Source of the DNA: Pseudomonadota bacterium
GTDB lineage: Bacteria; Pseudomonadota; Gammaproteobacteria; Thiotrichales; Thiotrichaceae
Direction: 5' to 3'
DNA length: 46,216 bases
Assembly: GCA_002747435.1 (NCBI GenBank)
Contig: PDPH01000059.1
Coordinates: forward strand, 1-46,216
Below the pieces are notes generated by a model. That model was not told where the DNA came from, ran no database searches, and saw nothing but the letters and a program-made list of their open reading frames with translations. Position numbers and translations under genes: made by a program. Shown in pieces: positions 1-6,094 of the stretch (positions within the stretch are counted from its first letter, which is position 1; the number at the start of each line of letters is the position of its first letter).

Positions 1-159
1 AGACCGCACCCGTGCCACTTCCGAACGGACATATTGTCCGTCTTCCGTAGGCACCATCACCGCAGAAGGGCGGTTATCCCTGATTTCCTCAGCAGCCTGT
101 AACAACTCAGCCACAATATCCCGCTGGGCTTCAAAGGCTTCTAACTCTTCTTTACTCAT
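1..159 (-). CDS. Antitoxin of HigB/RelE-type pair, N-terminal part only
   Basis: The reading frame starts with ATG at 159 (MSKEELEAFEAQRDIVAELL...) and runs off the left edge without a stop, so 53 codons are visible. The start overlaps the toxin stop by 8 bases, as expected for a coupled toxin-antitoxin operon with the toxin first. The visible part is a helical N-terminus; the last residues (SEVARVRS) look like the run-in to a helix-turn-helix of the HigA/XRE type, but that domain is outside the window. The antitoxin call rests mainly on position behind the toxin. Confidence 0.6.
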   Translation of the reverse strand, partial: MSKEELEAFEAQRDIVAELLQAAEEIRDNRPSAVMVPTEDGQYVRSEVARVRS

Positions 160-484
160 AACCATTTTCCAGTGTGTCCTCCAGATATTCCTTCAAATTC
201 TTCAAAACATGCGGCGGAAGATTGGCAGTCTTGGATTTGCTATACAAAGTCATCAGCCAGATTTGACCGTACTCCAACCGGCAATAGTAGATCACACGCA
301 CACCGCCGCTTTTCCCTGTACCGGGCAAAGCCCAGCGGACTTTACGGACACCGCCGGACTTCGTTACTACCTCACCCGCTTCCGGGTTTTCCGCGAGAAA
401 GCGACAGAAGTCGCCGTATTCTTCATCGTTCCAGTAATTGCACCGGATCTGGGTAAAGGGAATTGTTTCAAAAATCGTATACAT
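152..484 (-). CDS. RelE/HigB-family type II toxin
   Basis: The family consists of small mRNA interferases or ribosome-dependent nucleases. From the start chosen at 484 the protein has 110 residues. It contains the pattern of the RelE/HigB fold: GGVRKVRWALPGTGKSGGVRVIYY followed by the strand IWLMTLYSKS and a terminal helix. A longer frame starting at 526 adds 14 residues that do not look like the family. The downstream gene overlaps by 8 bases and is the presumed antitoxin. A near-palindrome (475-500) covers the start codon and is a good autoregulatory operator candidate. No clear Shine-Dalgarno is visible. Confidence 0.75.
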   Translation of the reverse strand: MYTIFETIPFTQIRCNYWNDEEYGDFCRFLAENPEAGEVVTKSGGVRKVRWALPGTGKSGGVRVIYYCRLEYGQIWLMTLYSKSKTANLPPHVLKNLKEYLEDTLENGYE

Positions 485-500
485 AACGGAAAGTATACGA
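475..500. promoter_or_regulatory. Inverted repeat at toxin start, candidate operator
   Basis: Perfect 8-bp arms TCGTATAC and GTATACGA are separated by 10 bases and overlap the toxin start codon. HigA-type antitoxins bind such palindromes to repress their own operon. The binding role is inferred. Confidence 0.45.
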
Positions 501-539
501 CATTGGCGCACAATAGCAATTGACAAATTTTATCAACAG

Positions 540-807
540 GCATAGCATGGCAACCACTACTGTACATATGAGCAGGGAAACCCGCTCAAGAACAACTTGG
601 AACGTGGGTATTTTTATGCCTATCAAAAGCCTTCGTGGTGATTTAAATGCCATTCATGGTGGCGGTTATGGTGTAGAGAGTCTGAATATATCGAATAAGA
701 CTCCACTCACAAATGATAGGCATTCGTGCCCGCTCGTATGTGCAGTAGTTGAAGCCATAGCCGTTCCCTTGAATGGCATTTTTACTACTGCACATACGGA
801 GGCTGTC
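540..807 (+). promoter_or_regulatory. Structured leader of the antirepressor gene
   Basis: The stretch holds a perfect 15-bp inverted repeat (CGTATGTGCAGTAGT at 735-749 and its complement at 784-798). A looser outer pair lies at about 648-677 versus 750-780. A motif near 555 (ACTACTGTACATATG) resembles the second arm (ACTACTGCACATACG). The antirepressor frame stays open through the whole stretch back to 520, so it may also be translated as a leader. From memory, comparable leaders precede phage antirepressors and Ash/Icd-like genes; this was not checked. Confidence 0.4.
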
Positions 808-1599
808 ATGCCAAATATTACAATCACCGTTAACACTGACAACAACACAACCGTTCAAGCCAAAAGCAGTGCACTCACTGCACACATAGAACAAATCTTT
901 GGCGAAAACCCAATTAGAATACAGCGTGATAATGCCGATAAATTCTGGTTTTGCGGGAAAGACATCTGCCAGATTTTAGGGTACTCAAACTCGCGCAAAG
1001 CCATTAGTGATCACTGCCGAAAAGATGGTGTAACGAATCGTAACACCATCGATAATTTAGGCAGAACACAACCAACCACATTCATCAACGAAGGCAACCT
1101 ATACCGCCTGATCGTTAAGAGCCAAAAGCCCGAAGCCGGAAAGTTTGAAACTTGGATCTTTGAGGAAGTGCTCCCAAGCATCCGCAAGACCGGATATTAT
1201 GTCATGCCGGATCAACCTGAAGAACCCGAAACCCTGAGCCATCAGCAATACCAAGCAATACGAACAATGATTAACCGTGTTTCATATTTTTTCAGAAACC
1301 AACAGGCTGTCGAGTATGCACTAAACAATTACCTGCGTTTCGAGTTCAATGCTGACCGAGTTAAGTATTTGCAGGCATCTGACTACGACAAGGCAATGGC
1401 TTTTTTGAGTCAAGCAGAAGCGTCAGGAACTCAGGTATTGGAGTTATATTTTGAATTTGAGAAATGGTTGATTAAGGAGTACTTGTGTAAAGGTGTCCCC
1501 CTGACAGCCAACCTAAAACGCAAAGAAGCCGCACGGCTTCGGAAACAATTACCAACAGCAATGAACTGGAAGACCATTGCCCTAAACCTAGCAGAATAG
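808..1599 (+). CDS. BRO-N domain antirepressor-like phage protein
   Basis: BRO-N proteins are DNA-binding regulators, often phage antirepressors. The start at 808 is chosen because GGAGG lies 7-8 bases upstream (797-802), giving 263 residues. The BRO-N domain is near the N-terminus: IRIQRDNADKFWFCGKDICQ and ILGYSNSRKAISDHC, then a second block ending FEEVLPSIRKTGYYV, which is typical. The C-terminal half is helical and not recognised; it may be a protein-interaction or DNA-binding domain. The frame is open for a further 96 codons upstream, so an extended product cannot be excluded. Confidence 0.8.
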   Translation: MPNITITVNTDNNTTVQAKSSALTAHIEQIFGENPIRIQRDNADKFWFCGKDICQILGYSNSRKAISDHCRKDGVTNRNTIDNLGRTQPTTFINEGNLYRLIVKSQKPEAGKFETWIFEEVLPSIRKTGYYVMPDQPEEPETLSHQQYQAIRTMINRVSYFFRNQQAVEYALNNYLRFEFNADRVKYLQASDYDKAMAFLSQAEASGTQVLELYFEFEKWLIKEYLCKGVPLTANLKRKEAARLRKQLPTAMNWKTIALNLAE

Positions 1600-1702
1600 G
1601 AGATAGCCGCATGACAGCTTCCCTGCCCGGAACTTAACAAAGTTTTGAAACAAAAATCTGAGTAGGCGGACTAATGGTTTTATGCTATGGTCGTCATAAA
1701 TA

Positions 1703-1715
1703 GGTCAACCTGACC
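1703..1715. promoter_or_regulatory. Inverted repeat upstream of phd, candidate operator
   Basis: GGTCA-ACC-TGACC lies 14 bases before the antitoxin start. Phd/YefM antitoxins bind short palindromes at this position to repress their operon. The role is inferred. Confidence 0.35.
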
Positions 1716-1728
1716 AGTTTAGGAGTTA

Positions 1729-1983
1729 ATGATGATTACCATGCAATCCAATGAAATCAAAGCCAACTTATCTGCTGTACTGCGTAAGGTGGAATCTGGT
1801 GAAGAAATAGAAATCACTCGGCATGGCATCGTGGTAGCTTACCTGACACCGGCTGTCCGGCGTCACTCCTCTTTAACGACAGCGATTGAACAGATACGCC
1901 AGCTCAAAGGATCACTGCGTCTAAAGCCCGATGAAAATATTGGCGATGTAGTCGCCCAATGGAAAGTAGAGGGCAGGCACTGA
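1729..1983 (+). CDS. Phd/YefM-family antitoxin
   Basis: The protein has 84 residues. The N-terminus (ITMQSNEIKANLSAVLRKVE, then SGEEIEITRHGIVVAYLTP) is the Phd/YefM DNA-binding fold; the C-terminal part (KPDENIGDVVAQWKVEGRH) is the usual toxin-wrapping tail. AGGAG at 1721-1725 sits only 3 bases from the ATG at 1729 but 6 from the ATG at 1732, so the second ATG may be the true start. The stop overlaps the toxin start by one base (TGATG), which couples translation. It should neutralise the VapC-like toxin that follows and repress the operon. Confidence 0.9.
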   Translation: MMITMQSNEIKANLSAVLRKVESGEEIEITRHGIVVAYLTPAVRRHSSLTTAIEQIRQLKGSLRLKPDENIGDVVAQWKVEGRH

Positions 1984-2402
1984 TGCTAGTGCTGGACTGT
2001 TCGGTAACATTGGCTTGGTTGTTACCGGACGAGACCAGCCCCTATGCGGAAGCTGCCCTGCTTGAACTGAAGCAGTCAGAAGCCATAGTCCCTCCGCTCT
2101 GGGTTGAAGAAGTTGCCAATACCTTGCTAGTCAGTATTCGGCGGGGACGGATCAGTCCTACCCATGTCAATGACTTTGTGATTCAGTTGAACAAGCTTGG
2201 CATCCATGTCAGTGACGAAAAACCGGAAATAGCTCATTTACCCATACTGATTGAAATGGGTGCTGATTACGGTCTGTCCGTTTACGATACCAGCTATCTA
2301 TTGCTGGCTATTGGCGAGCAAGCTCCGCTGGCAACACTGGACAAAAAACTGGCTAATGTAGCCAAAACATTAGGAATCTTGTGGCATCCTGATCAAGATT
2401 AA
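1983..2402 (+). CDS. vapC: PIN-domain toxin, VapC family
   Basis: VapC toxins are magnesium-dependent RNases that often cleave tRNA or rRNA. This 139-residue protein has the PIN acidic residues: D5 (MLVLDCSV), E42/E43 (WVEEVANTL), D102 (SVYDTSYLLLA) and D120 (LATLDKKLA). The start at 1983 overlaps the antitoxin stop; an in-frame ATG at 1959 inside the antitoxin gene is less likely. The last 4 bases overlap the end of the opposite-strand gene at 2399. The pair probably helps to keep the element in the population, which is inference from other such elements. Confidence 0.92.
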   Translation: MLVLDCSVTLAWLLPDETSPYAEAALLELKQSEAIVPPLWVEEVANTLLVSIRRGRISPTHVNDFVIQLNKLGIHVSDEKPEIAHLPILIEMGADYGLSVYDTSYLLLAIGEQAPLATLDKKLANVAKTLGILWHPDQD

Positions 2403-2584
2403 CGCCCTACTTTCCGTCTGCCCTTACGCTTTCGTTTCAACCCACGCAATTCCAACGCCTGATCAACCAGTTTCTTCTGTGCCTGAAACCAGAACTGAAA
2501 AATAGCGACAATCGACACCACCAGCAGTGGAATAACAATAATGCCTATCCCACGCAAGATTTTCCCGATTAACTCATCAGCCAT
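2399..2584 (-). CDS. Small single-pass membrane protein of the phage cassette
   Basis: The gene is not recognised. From ATG 2584 it encodes 61 residues: MADELIGKILRGIGIIVIPL begins a strong hydrophobic segment (about residues 10-31), followed by a very basic tail (RGLKRKRKGRRKVGR). The basic tail suggests a cytoplasmic C-terminus, perhaps contacting nucleic acid or lipid. The start overlaps the end of the upstream gene (2569) by 16 bases, so it is translationally linked to the cassette. A GGAAG lies upstream of the chosen ATG. It is probably the last gene of the minus-strand operon. Confidence 0.6.
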   Translation of the reverse strand: MADELIGKILRGIGIIVIPLLVVSIVAIFQFWFQAQKKLVDQALELRGLKRKRKGRRKVGR

Positions 2585-2757
2585 TGCACCACTTCCACGC
2601 CAATGATCACAATTACCAGTGCAACTAATAACTGCCGCCGTAATCCCCAGCGCCATCTGACAGTATCGGGCGCATAACGCCCGGTATGGGTCAAGTACTC
2701 ATGCCAAAGTTGTTCACGTTGCCGGTGGCGCTCTAATTCGGTGCATGGATCAGTCAT
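2569..2757 (-). CDS. Small membrane protein of the phage cassette
   Basis: The gene is unrecognised. The start at 2757 is preceded by GGAG with 6-base spacing. The 62-residue product has a charged N-terminal half (MTDPCTELERHRQREQLWHE) and one C-terminal membrane segment (LLVALVIVIIGVEVVQWLMS). It is separated from the upstream 79-residue gene by a 37-bp palindromic repeat and overlaps the next gene by 16 bases. Confidence 0.6.
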   Translation of the reverse strand: MTDPCTELERHRQREQLWHEYLTHTGRYAPDTVRWRWGLRRQLLVALVIVIIGVEVVQWLMS

Positions 2758-2776
2758 GTCATTCTCCAATATAAAA

Positions 2777-2813
2777 TGACCCTGAACACCCTGAGCGCAG
2801 GGTCGTTCAGGGT
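2777..2813. repeat. 37-bp palindromic repeat, copy 1
   Basis: It is identical to 3367-3403. It folds as ACCCTGAAC(A)CCCTG, loop AGCG, CAGGGTCGTTCAGGGT: a stem of about 15 bp with one bulged base. It lies between two cassette genes. The form resembles REP-type intergenic palindromes. Confidence 0.8.
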
Positions 2814-2817
2814 TAGC

Positions 2818-3057
2818 CTATAATTCAGGGTGCAATTCAGGGTTCAGATTGAGCGTCACCAGATGCTTGGCCATAGCGACATTGTCACTAATCAAATGTG
2901 CTGGCACCTGAATGATTTGATAAGGATCATTGCTGAATGATTCTGGCACGCTTTCGCAGGCACGCATTTCTTGCTCGTTCAGCCAGCTTAAATCCCTGAA
3001 CACATAAACCGTACAGGTATCTGTAGGGTTCGGTTTTTGTTTGATAATGGTAGTCAT
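2818..3057 (-). CDS. Hypothetical 79-residue cassette protein
   Basis: The family is unknown and no membrane segment is visible. The start codon overlaps the stop of the 527-residue gene as ATGA (3054-3057), so translation is probably coupled. The C-terminus (LNLNPELHPEL) is encoded by short TTCAGGGT-type repeats. These resemble part of the 37-bp palindrome that begins 5 bases beyond the stop, so the gene end may have been reshaped by that repeat. Confidence 0.6.
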   Translation of the reverse strand: MTTIIKQKPNPTDTCTVYVFRDLSWLNEQEMRACESVPESFSNDPYQIIQVPAHLISDNVAMAKHLVTLNLNPELHPEL

Positions 3058-4637
3058 TTGATTTTCTCCGGTAACAGGATGTATTTATTGCGTTGGCCGT
3101 TGCGCCAGTTTTTGCGCTGCTTAATGCGGCACGTAAGTTGGCGGTCAGCACGGGTAAAATAGCTGATGACAGTTTTGCCGATTTCAGCCAGTGTCGGGGT
3201 TTTTTCTTCGCGTTGATTACCTGCAATTTTACGCTGCACCCAAATACGACTGTCGGTCACAGTTGGCTTGATTTCACCGGATTCGACTGCCTGCACCCAC
3301 TCACGAAACAATCCAGCAGTCCGTTCGGCAGGGACATTAATCCGAGCTGTTTTCACGCTTGGACACTGACCCTGAACACCCTGAGCGCAGGGTCGTTCAG
3401 GGTCGGGGTGGCACATCTGTTCAGGGTCTGGCGCAGGTCCATGCCAGCCACCACCACGTGCCCGAAAGTCAGTCAACCTAGTGAGATCCAATGGCTTTTC
3501 TTCTGTTGGTCGTGGTGTTGGTCGGTTAGGATCCACGAAACCGATAAAACCCAGATAATCAGTAGGTGCTAAGTTCGGCATCTGTTGCTGATACTTGAAT
3601 AGGGCAGGCTTGACGGTGCTCTCGGCAAACGTACCACCCGTATCGCGCCCACTGGCAGCTGGAGTAAAACCAAAATTAGGCTTTTCTAACTCGGGTGGAA
3701 GTGGATTATCTTTAGCTGGTACGGGACTAGCCGGATCGGCTGCTCGATAGGGTTGGCCGGCCAGTTGCTGGTAATCCGTCTGAAGCCGGTTCAGTTGCTG
3801 GCGTGTACCCAGCAGGGCGTTGCGCGTATCACGCAGCATCACGGACAGATGGTAGTGCGCGGCCTCGAAAAAACTCGCCACAATGAACATGAGCAGACTA
3901 ATAGCTGATGCCATTGTTATCACAAACAGCGCACTGACCGCCCGGATCACCGGATTGTAACCCTCGTCCTTGAGTTGATCCAATCGGGCAAAACGCTTGT
4001 CCTGATTTGCGGTCGCAGCCTGAATCTGTGCATTTATCTCTGTTTGTTCACTGTTTTGTAAAGCGGCCAATCTTGCTCGGTCACCTTCGCAGTGCTTTTC
4101 CTTGCCTATTTTCAGTTTTTCCTCGCACCGAGCCAAGCGCTGCTGCGCGTCCGCAATGGCGATCGTCAGACTAGCATTGAGCTTTACGCCGACAGCCGGA
4201 TTTTGGTTCACCAGTGTCCGATATTCTGCGCTAGATTCAGTCAGCACCTTGGCCTTAGCTACCTGATTTGCGCTGCTTTGGAATACTTCAGCGAGCAACC
4301 CCATACTCACGGTCACAGCCACCACGACCAACGCGGTCTTAAACAGCGAAAAATGGGTATAGGCGGCATGTTTTGCACCGGATAGGACATAAGCCAACAA
4401 AATACAAATCACGACATACAACCCACCACCGAGCCAACTTCCGACAAAGGTCGCCAACAAGCTTTGCAAGTGGAACACATCGCCCAAATACAGGCTAATA
4501 GCAAAAGCCAGATACAGCAGAAAAGTCAGCCACATGCAGACCTTGAGCAGCCGTTGCAGGTAAGCGTAATGCACCTGCAATTCCTGCTGGTCAGTTTCAG
4601 TAGCCGCAATGCGTTTTTGCAGTTCAATCAAGTGCAT
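3054..4637 (-). CDS. Large multi-pass membrane protein with coiled coil and basic C-terminal domain
   Basis: The gene is unrecognised; 527 residues. Visible layout: N-terminal coiled coil (1-30), membrane segments at about 33-52, 62-86, 100-118 and 233-258, a charged helical region with two Cys (C171, C183) between the third and fourth, a second coiled coil (about 268-293), a Pro-rich linker (300-425), and a basic C-terminal domain (435-527; LFREWVQAVESGEIKP, then TLAEIGKTVISYFTRADRQL). The C-terminal domain could be a winged helix, which is a guess. A strong Shine-Dalgarno (AGGAGGCC) precedes ATG 4637. The second palindromic repeat lies inside the frame (residues about 412-423). No Walker motif is present, so it is not a Zot/pI-type or TraG-type ATPase. 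Confidence 0.7.
   Translation of the reverse strand: MHLIELQKRIAATETDQQELQVHYAYLQRLLKVCMWLTFLLYLAFAISLYLGDVFHLQSLLATFVGSWLGGGLYVVICILLAYVLSGAKHAAYTHFSLFKTALVVVAVTVSMGLLAEVFQSSANQVAKAKVLTESSAEYRTLVNQNPAVGVKLNASLTIAIADAQQRLARCEEKLKIGKEKHCEGDRARLAALQNSEQTEINAQIQAATANQDKRFARLDQLKDEGYNPVIRAVSALFVITMASAISLLMFIVASFFEAAHYHLSVMLRDTRNALLGTRQQLNRLQTDYQQLAGQPYRAADPASPVPAKDNPLPPELEKPNFGFTPAASGRDTGGTFAESTVKPALFKYQQQMPNLAPTDYLGFIGFVDPNRPTPRPTEEKPLDLTRLTDFRARGGGWHGPAPDPEQMCHPDPERPCAQGVQGQCPSVKTARINVPAERTAGLFREWVQAVESGEIKPTVTDSRIWVQRKIAGNQREEKTPTLAEIGKTVISYFTRADRQLTCRIKQRKNWRNGQRNKYILLPEKIK
3367..3403. repeat. 37-bp palindromic repeat, copy 2, inside a coding frame
   Basis: It is identical to the copy at 2777-2813 but lies within the 527-residue gene without breaking the frame, encoding roughly DPERPCAQGVQG. 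Partial TTCAGGGTC copies follow at about 3419-3428. Confidence 0.8.
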
Positions 4638-4647
4638 GATGGCCTCC

Positions 4648-4896
4648 TTAAAGCAAGGCAGCCGCCAGCAGGCAGCCTATCGTGGCAAACGTTGCAAAAT
4701 GCGGATGACGCTCGACTAGCGACCAGCCCAGCCAACCGAACCAGATCACCATCAGCAGCAGCGTAGCGTTCATGACAAACACCAGCAGAGGCGAAAAAGA
4801 GTGTTGTAAAGAGATGAGTTGCCAGCCGGTATAAATCCAAGCCAGCGAAACCAGCGCCCGAATAACAAACGAGAAAGGAGGCATTTTCAAGGTCAT
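4648..4896 (-). CDS. Small multi-pass membrane protein of the phage cassette
   Basis: The gene is unrecognised; 82 residues with two to three hydrophobic segments (about 9-26, 34-56 and 66-82: ALVSLAWIYTGWQL, LLVFVMNATLLLMVIWFGWL, FATIGCLLAAALL). The start overlaps the stop of the preceding 35-codon frame (ATGA at 4893-4896), and it ends 10 bases before the large membrane protein starts. GGAGG precedes the start. The product is predicted to sit in the inner membrane, possibly with the 527-residue protein; partnership is inferred from coupling alone. Confidence 0.65.
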   Translation of the reverse strand: MTLKMPPFSFVIRALVSLAWIYTGWQLISLQHSFSPLLVFVMNATLLLMVIWFGWLGWSLVERHPHFATFATIGCLLAAALL

Positions 4897-5000
4897 GATA
4901 ATGCCCTCCTGCGACTGTTTTTCTGGAACTTCAACCTGTAATCGGTTTCGTGACAGGATAGAACCTGTTTTTTCTGGCCTGTTACAGCGTCCAATTGCAT
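4893..5000 (-). CDS. Small 35-residue coupled ORF
   Basis: ATG at 5000 is preceded by AAGGAG with 8-base spacing. The frame (MQLDAVTGQKKQVLSCHETD, then YRLKFQKNSRRRALS) ends in TGA overlapping the next start. The good ribosome site and the stop-start overlap argue for real translation, either as a functional basic peptide or as a leader for the membrane protein gene. No family is recognised. Confidence 0.5.
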   Translation of the reverse strand: MQLDAVTGQKKQVLSCHETDYRLKFQKNSRRRALS

Positions 5001-5014
5001 AATAAAAACTCCTT

Positions 5015-5031
5015 GGGGCGTCATGCGCCCC
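5015..5031. other. Hairpin GGGGCG-TCATG-CGCCCC between cassette genes
   Basis: A perfect 6-bp G/C stem with a 5-base loop lies just before the ribosome site of the 35-codon frame on the minus strand. It could be an attenuator or mRNA-processing site between the exported-protein gene and the membrane genes. A T-run follows only after the ribosome site, so it is a weak terminator at best. Confidence 0.4.
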
Positions 5032-5090
5032 GGTTAGGGGTCGAGCCGTGGTCTTTGTCGAAAATCGCCACGGCTCTGGCTTTGTTCATA

Positions 5091-5357
5091 TCACATCAAC
5101 GGATAGCGCCCACCGCTGGGTACTCGATCATTGATCGGGTAGTGCCAATAAATTTGGCCTTCTTTGACCCAGTAAATGTCCTGTTCATCATTGCTGTATC
5201 GAATCGTGCAACGCATTGCGCCATTGGCATCATATTGGCCATCACAGGTATCTGAAACGATCACTGGTATTTCTACCTCATTAGCTTTCCCAGTCATACT
5301 GATCGAATACATGGCCACCCCCATTAAAAGTGCCCCCATTGCAACTTGCTTATTCAT
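5091..5357 (-). CDS. Small exported protein of the phage cassette
   Basis: The gene is unrecognised; 88 residues with a clear signal peptide (about 1-25: MNKQVAMGALLMGVAMYSIS, cleavage after GKA). The mature part of about 63 residues has two Cys (DTCDGQYDANGAMRC), compatible with a disulfide, and is rich in aromatic residues (DIYWVKEGQIYWHYP). AAGGGC precedes the start. It is probably the first or second gene of the minus-strand cassette and the only predicted fully periplasmic member. Confidence 0.65.
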   Translation of the reverse strand: MNKQVAMGALLMGVAMYSISMTGKANEVEIPVIVSDTCDGQYDANGAMRCTIRYSNDEQDIYWVKEGQIYWHYPINDRVPSGGRYPLM

Positions 5358-5456
5358 ATTAAAAGCCCTTTGTTATTTAATTAGTGGCCTCCTGCCTATG
5401 AATCCTTGCGCCTGCCCACTCACAGAAATGAGCAGAAACAAGACATCAACTGACTT

Positions 5457-5507
5457 CTACTCCGGGTCAAAAACTTTGTAATTGGTGATCGTGGTCGGTG
5501 TGCTCAT
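5457..5507 (-). CDS. Very short 16-codon ORF with strong ribosome site
   Basis: ATG 5507 is preceded by TAGGAGACA, the same sequence that precedes the divergent plus-strand gene. The peptide is MSTPTTITNYKVFDPE, then TAG. The frame beyond the TAG continues for 27 codons with a hydrophobic run (VLFLLISV), so this may be a truncated gene, a leader peptide or an amber-interrupted frame. It is listed because the ribosome site is strong. Confidence 0.3.
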   Translation of the reverse strand: MSTPTTITNYKVFDPE

Positions 5508-5620
5508 GATTGTCTCCTAAGTATGTTTCAAAAATATTCGTTTTCGTATTGCATTTTATTATACGTTTACGCATAATAGCAACCCATCGAACACAGAAAC
5601 ACACAATAGGAGACAGAAAC
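5508..5620. promoter_or_regulatory. Divergent control region of the phage element
   Basis: A plus-strand sigma70-like promoter has TTGCAT (5549-5554), 17-base spacing and CATAAT (5572-5577). A TATAAT hexamer faces the other way (about 5557-5562). Two similar boxes, TATTCGTTTTCGTAT (5535-5549) and TATACGTTTACGCAT (5560-5574), match at 12 of 15 positions at a 25-bp offset and overlap the promoter elements, as tandem repressor operators do. No repressor gene is visible in the window. Confidence 0.55.
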
Positions 5621-6094
5621 ATGACCGCTACAACACAAACACAGAACGACCCTTCAACAACAAAGCTACCATCAGCGTCCGTCATCCCCATCACCCAAAA
5701 ACAGGACGTGATGGATATTGATCAGGCTGCCGAGCTGTACCAGCAAGCCAAAGCCGCCATGGCGGAAGCCAAAGCTGCAATGGACATTGCAGAAAATCGC
5801 CTGATTGAACTAGTAAACAATCAACAAGAAGAAGGCACAGAAAGCCGCGAAGGAAAGCGCTTCCGGGTGAAGGTCAGTAACAAGTTGACTCGCAAACTAG
5901 ATGACAAGGCACTACTGAAACTTCAAGGCATTGTGCCTGATGTCGTGCTGGATATGTGTTTCAAATGGAAAGTGTCTTTGGATATTCGCGCATACCGATT
6001 AGTACTTAATAGCGACGCACCTTATATACCAGCGTTGCAAAGCGTCGTGACTGCCAAACCAGCCAAAACCTCCCTGACTGTGGAGGTGTTGTAA
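5621..6094 (+). CDS. Phage protein of the recombination operon, function unknown
   Basis: From ATG 5621 (AGGAGA 7 bases upstream) the product has 157 residues. A flexible N-terminus is followed by an Ala/Glu-rich coiled coil (about 35-75: AAELYQQAKAAMAEAKAAMD). The remaining part (RFRVKVSNKLTRKLDDKALL...) is a small alpha/beta-looking domain. Similar small proteins sit ahead of Sak4-like ATPase genes in phage recombination operons, but I cannot name the family with certainty. The stop codon overlaps the next ATG by one base (TAATG), so it is coupled to the ATPase. Confidence 0.7.
   Translation: MTATTQTQNDPSTTKLPSASVIPITQKQDVMDIDQAAELYQQAKAAMAEAKAAMDIAENRLIELVNNQQEEGTESREGKRFRVKVSNKLTRKLDDKALLKLQGIVPDVVLDMCFKWKVSLDIRAYRLVLNSDAPYIPALQSVVTAKPAKTSLTVEVL

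Noticed and set aside
3093..3572. Plus-strand 159-codon ORF opposite the 527-residue membrane protein
   Set aside because: It is antisense to a well-supported operon gene and has no recognisable features.
2399..5507. Filamentous-phage (inovirus) structural module
   Set aside because: The small membrane proteins suggested it, but no Zot/pI-type ATPase with a Walker motif and no adsorption protein with a recognisable layout are present.
5376..5507. Amber readthrough extending the 16-codon ORF by 27 codons
   Set aside because: The extension is open and hydrophobic, but a single short open stretch after a TAG is expected by chance, and no recoding signal is visible.
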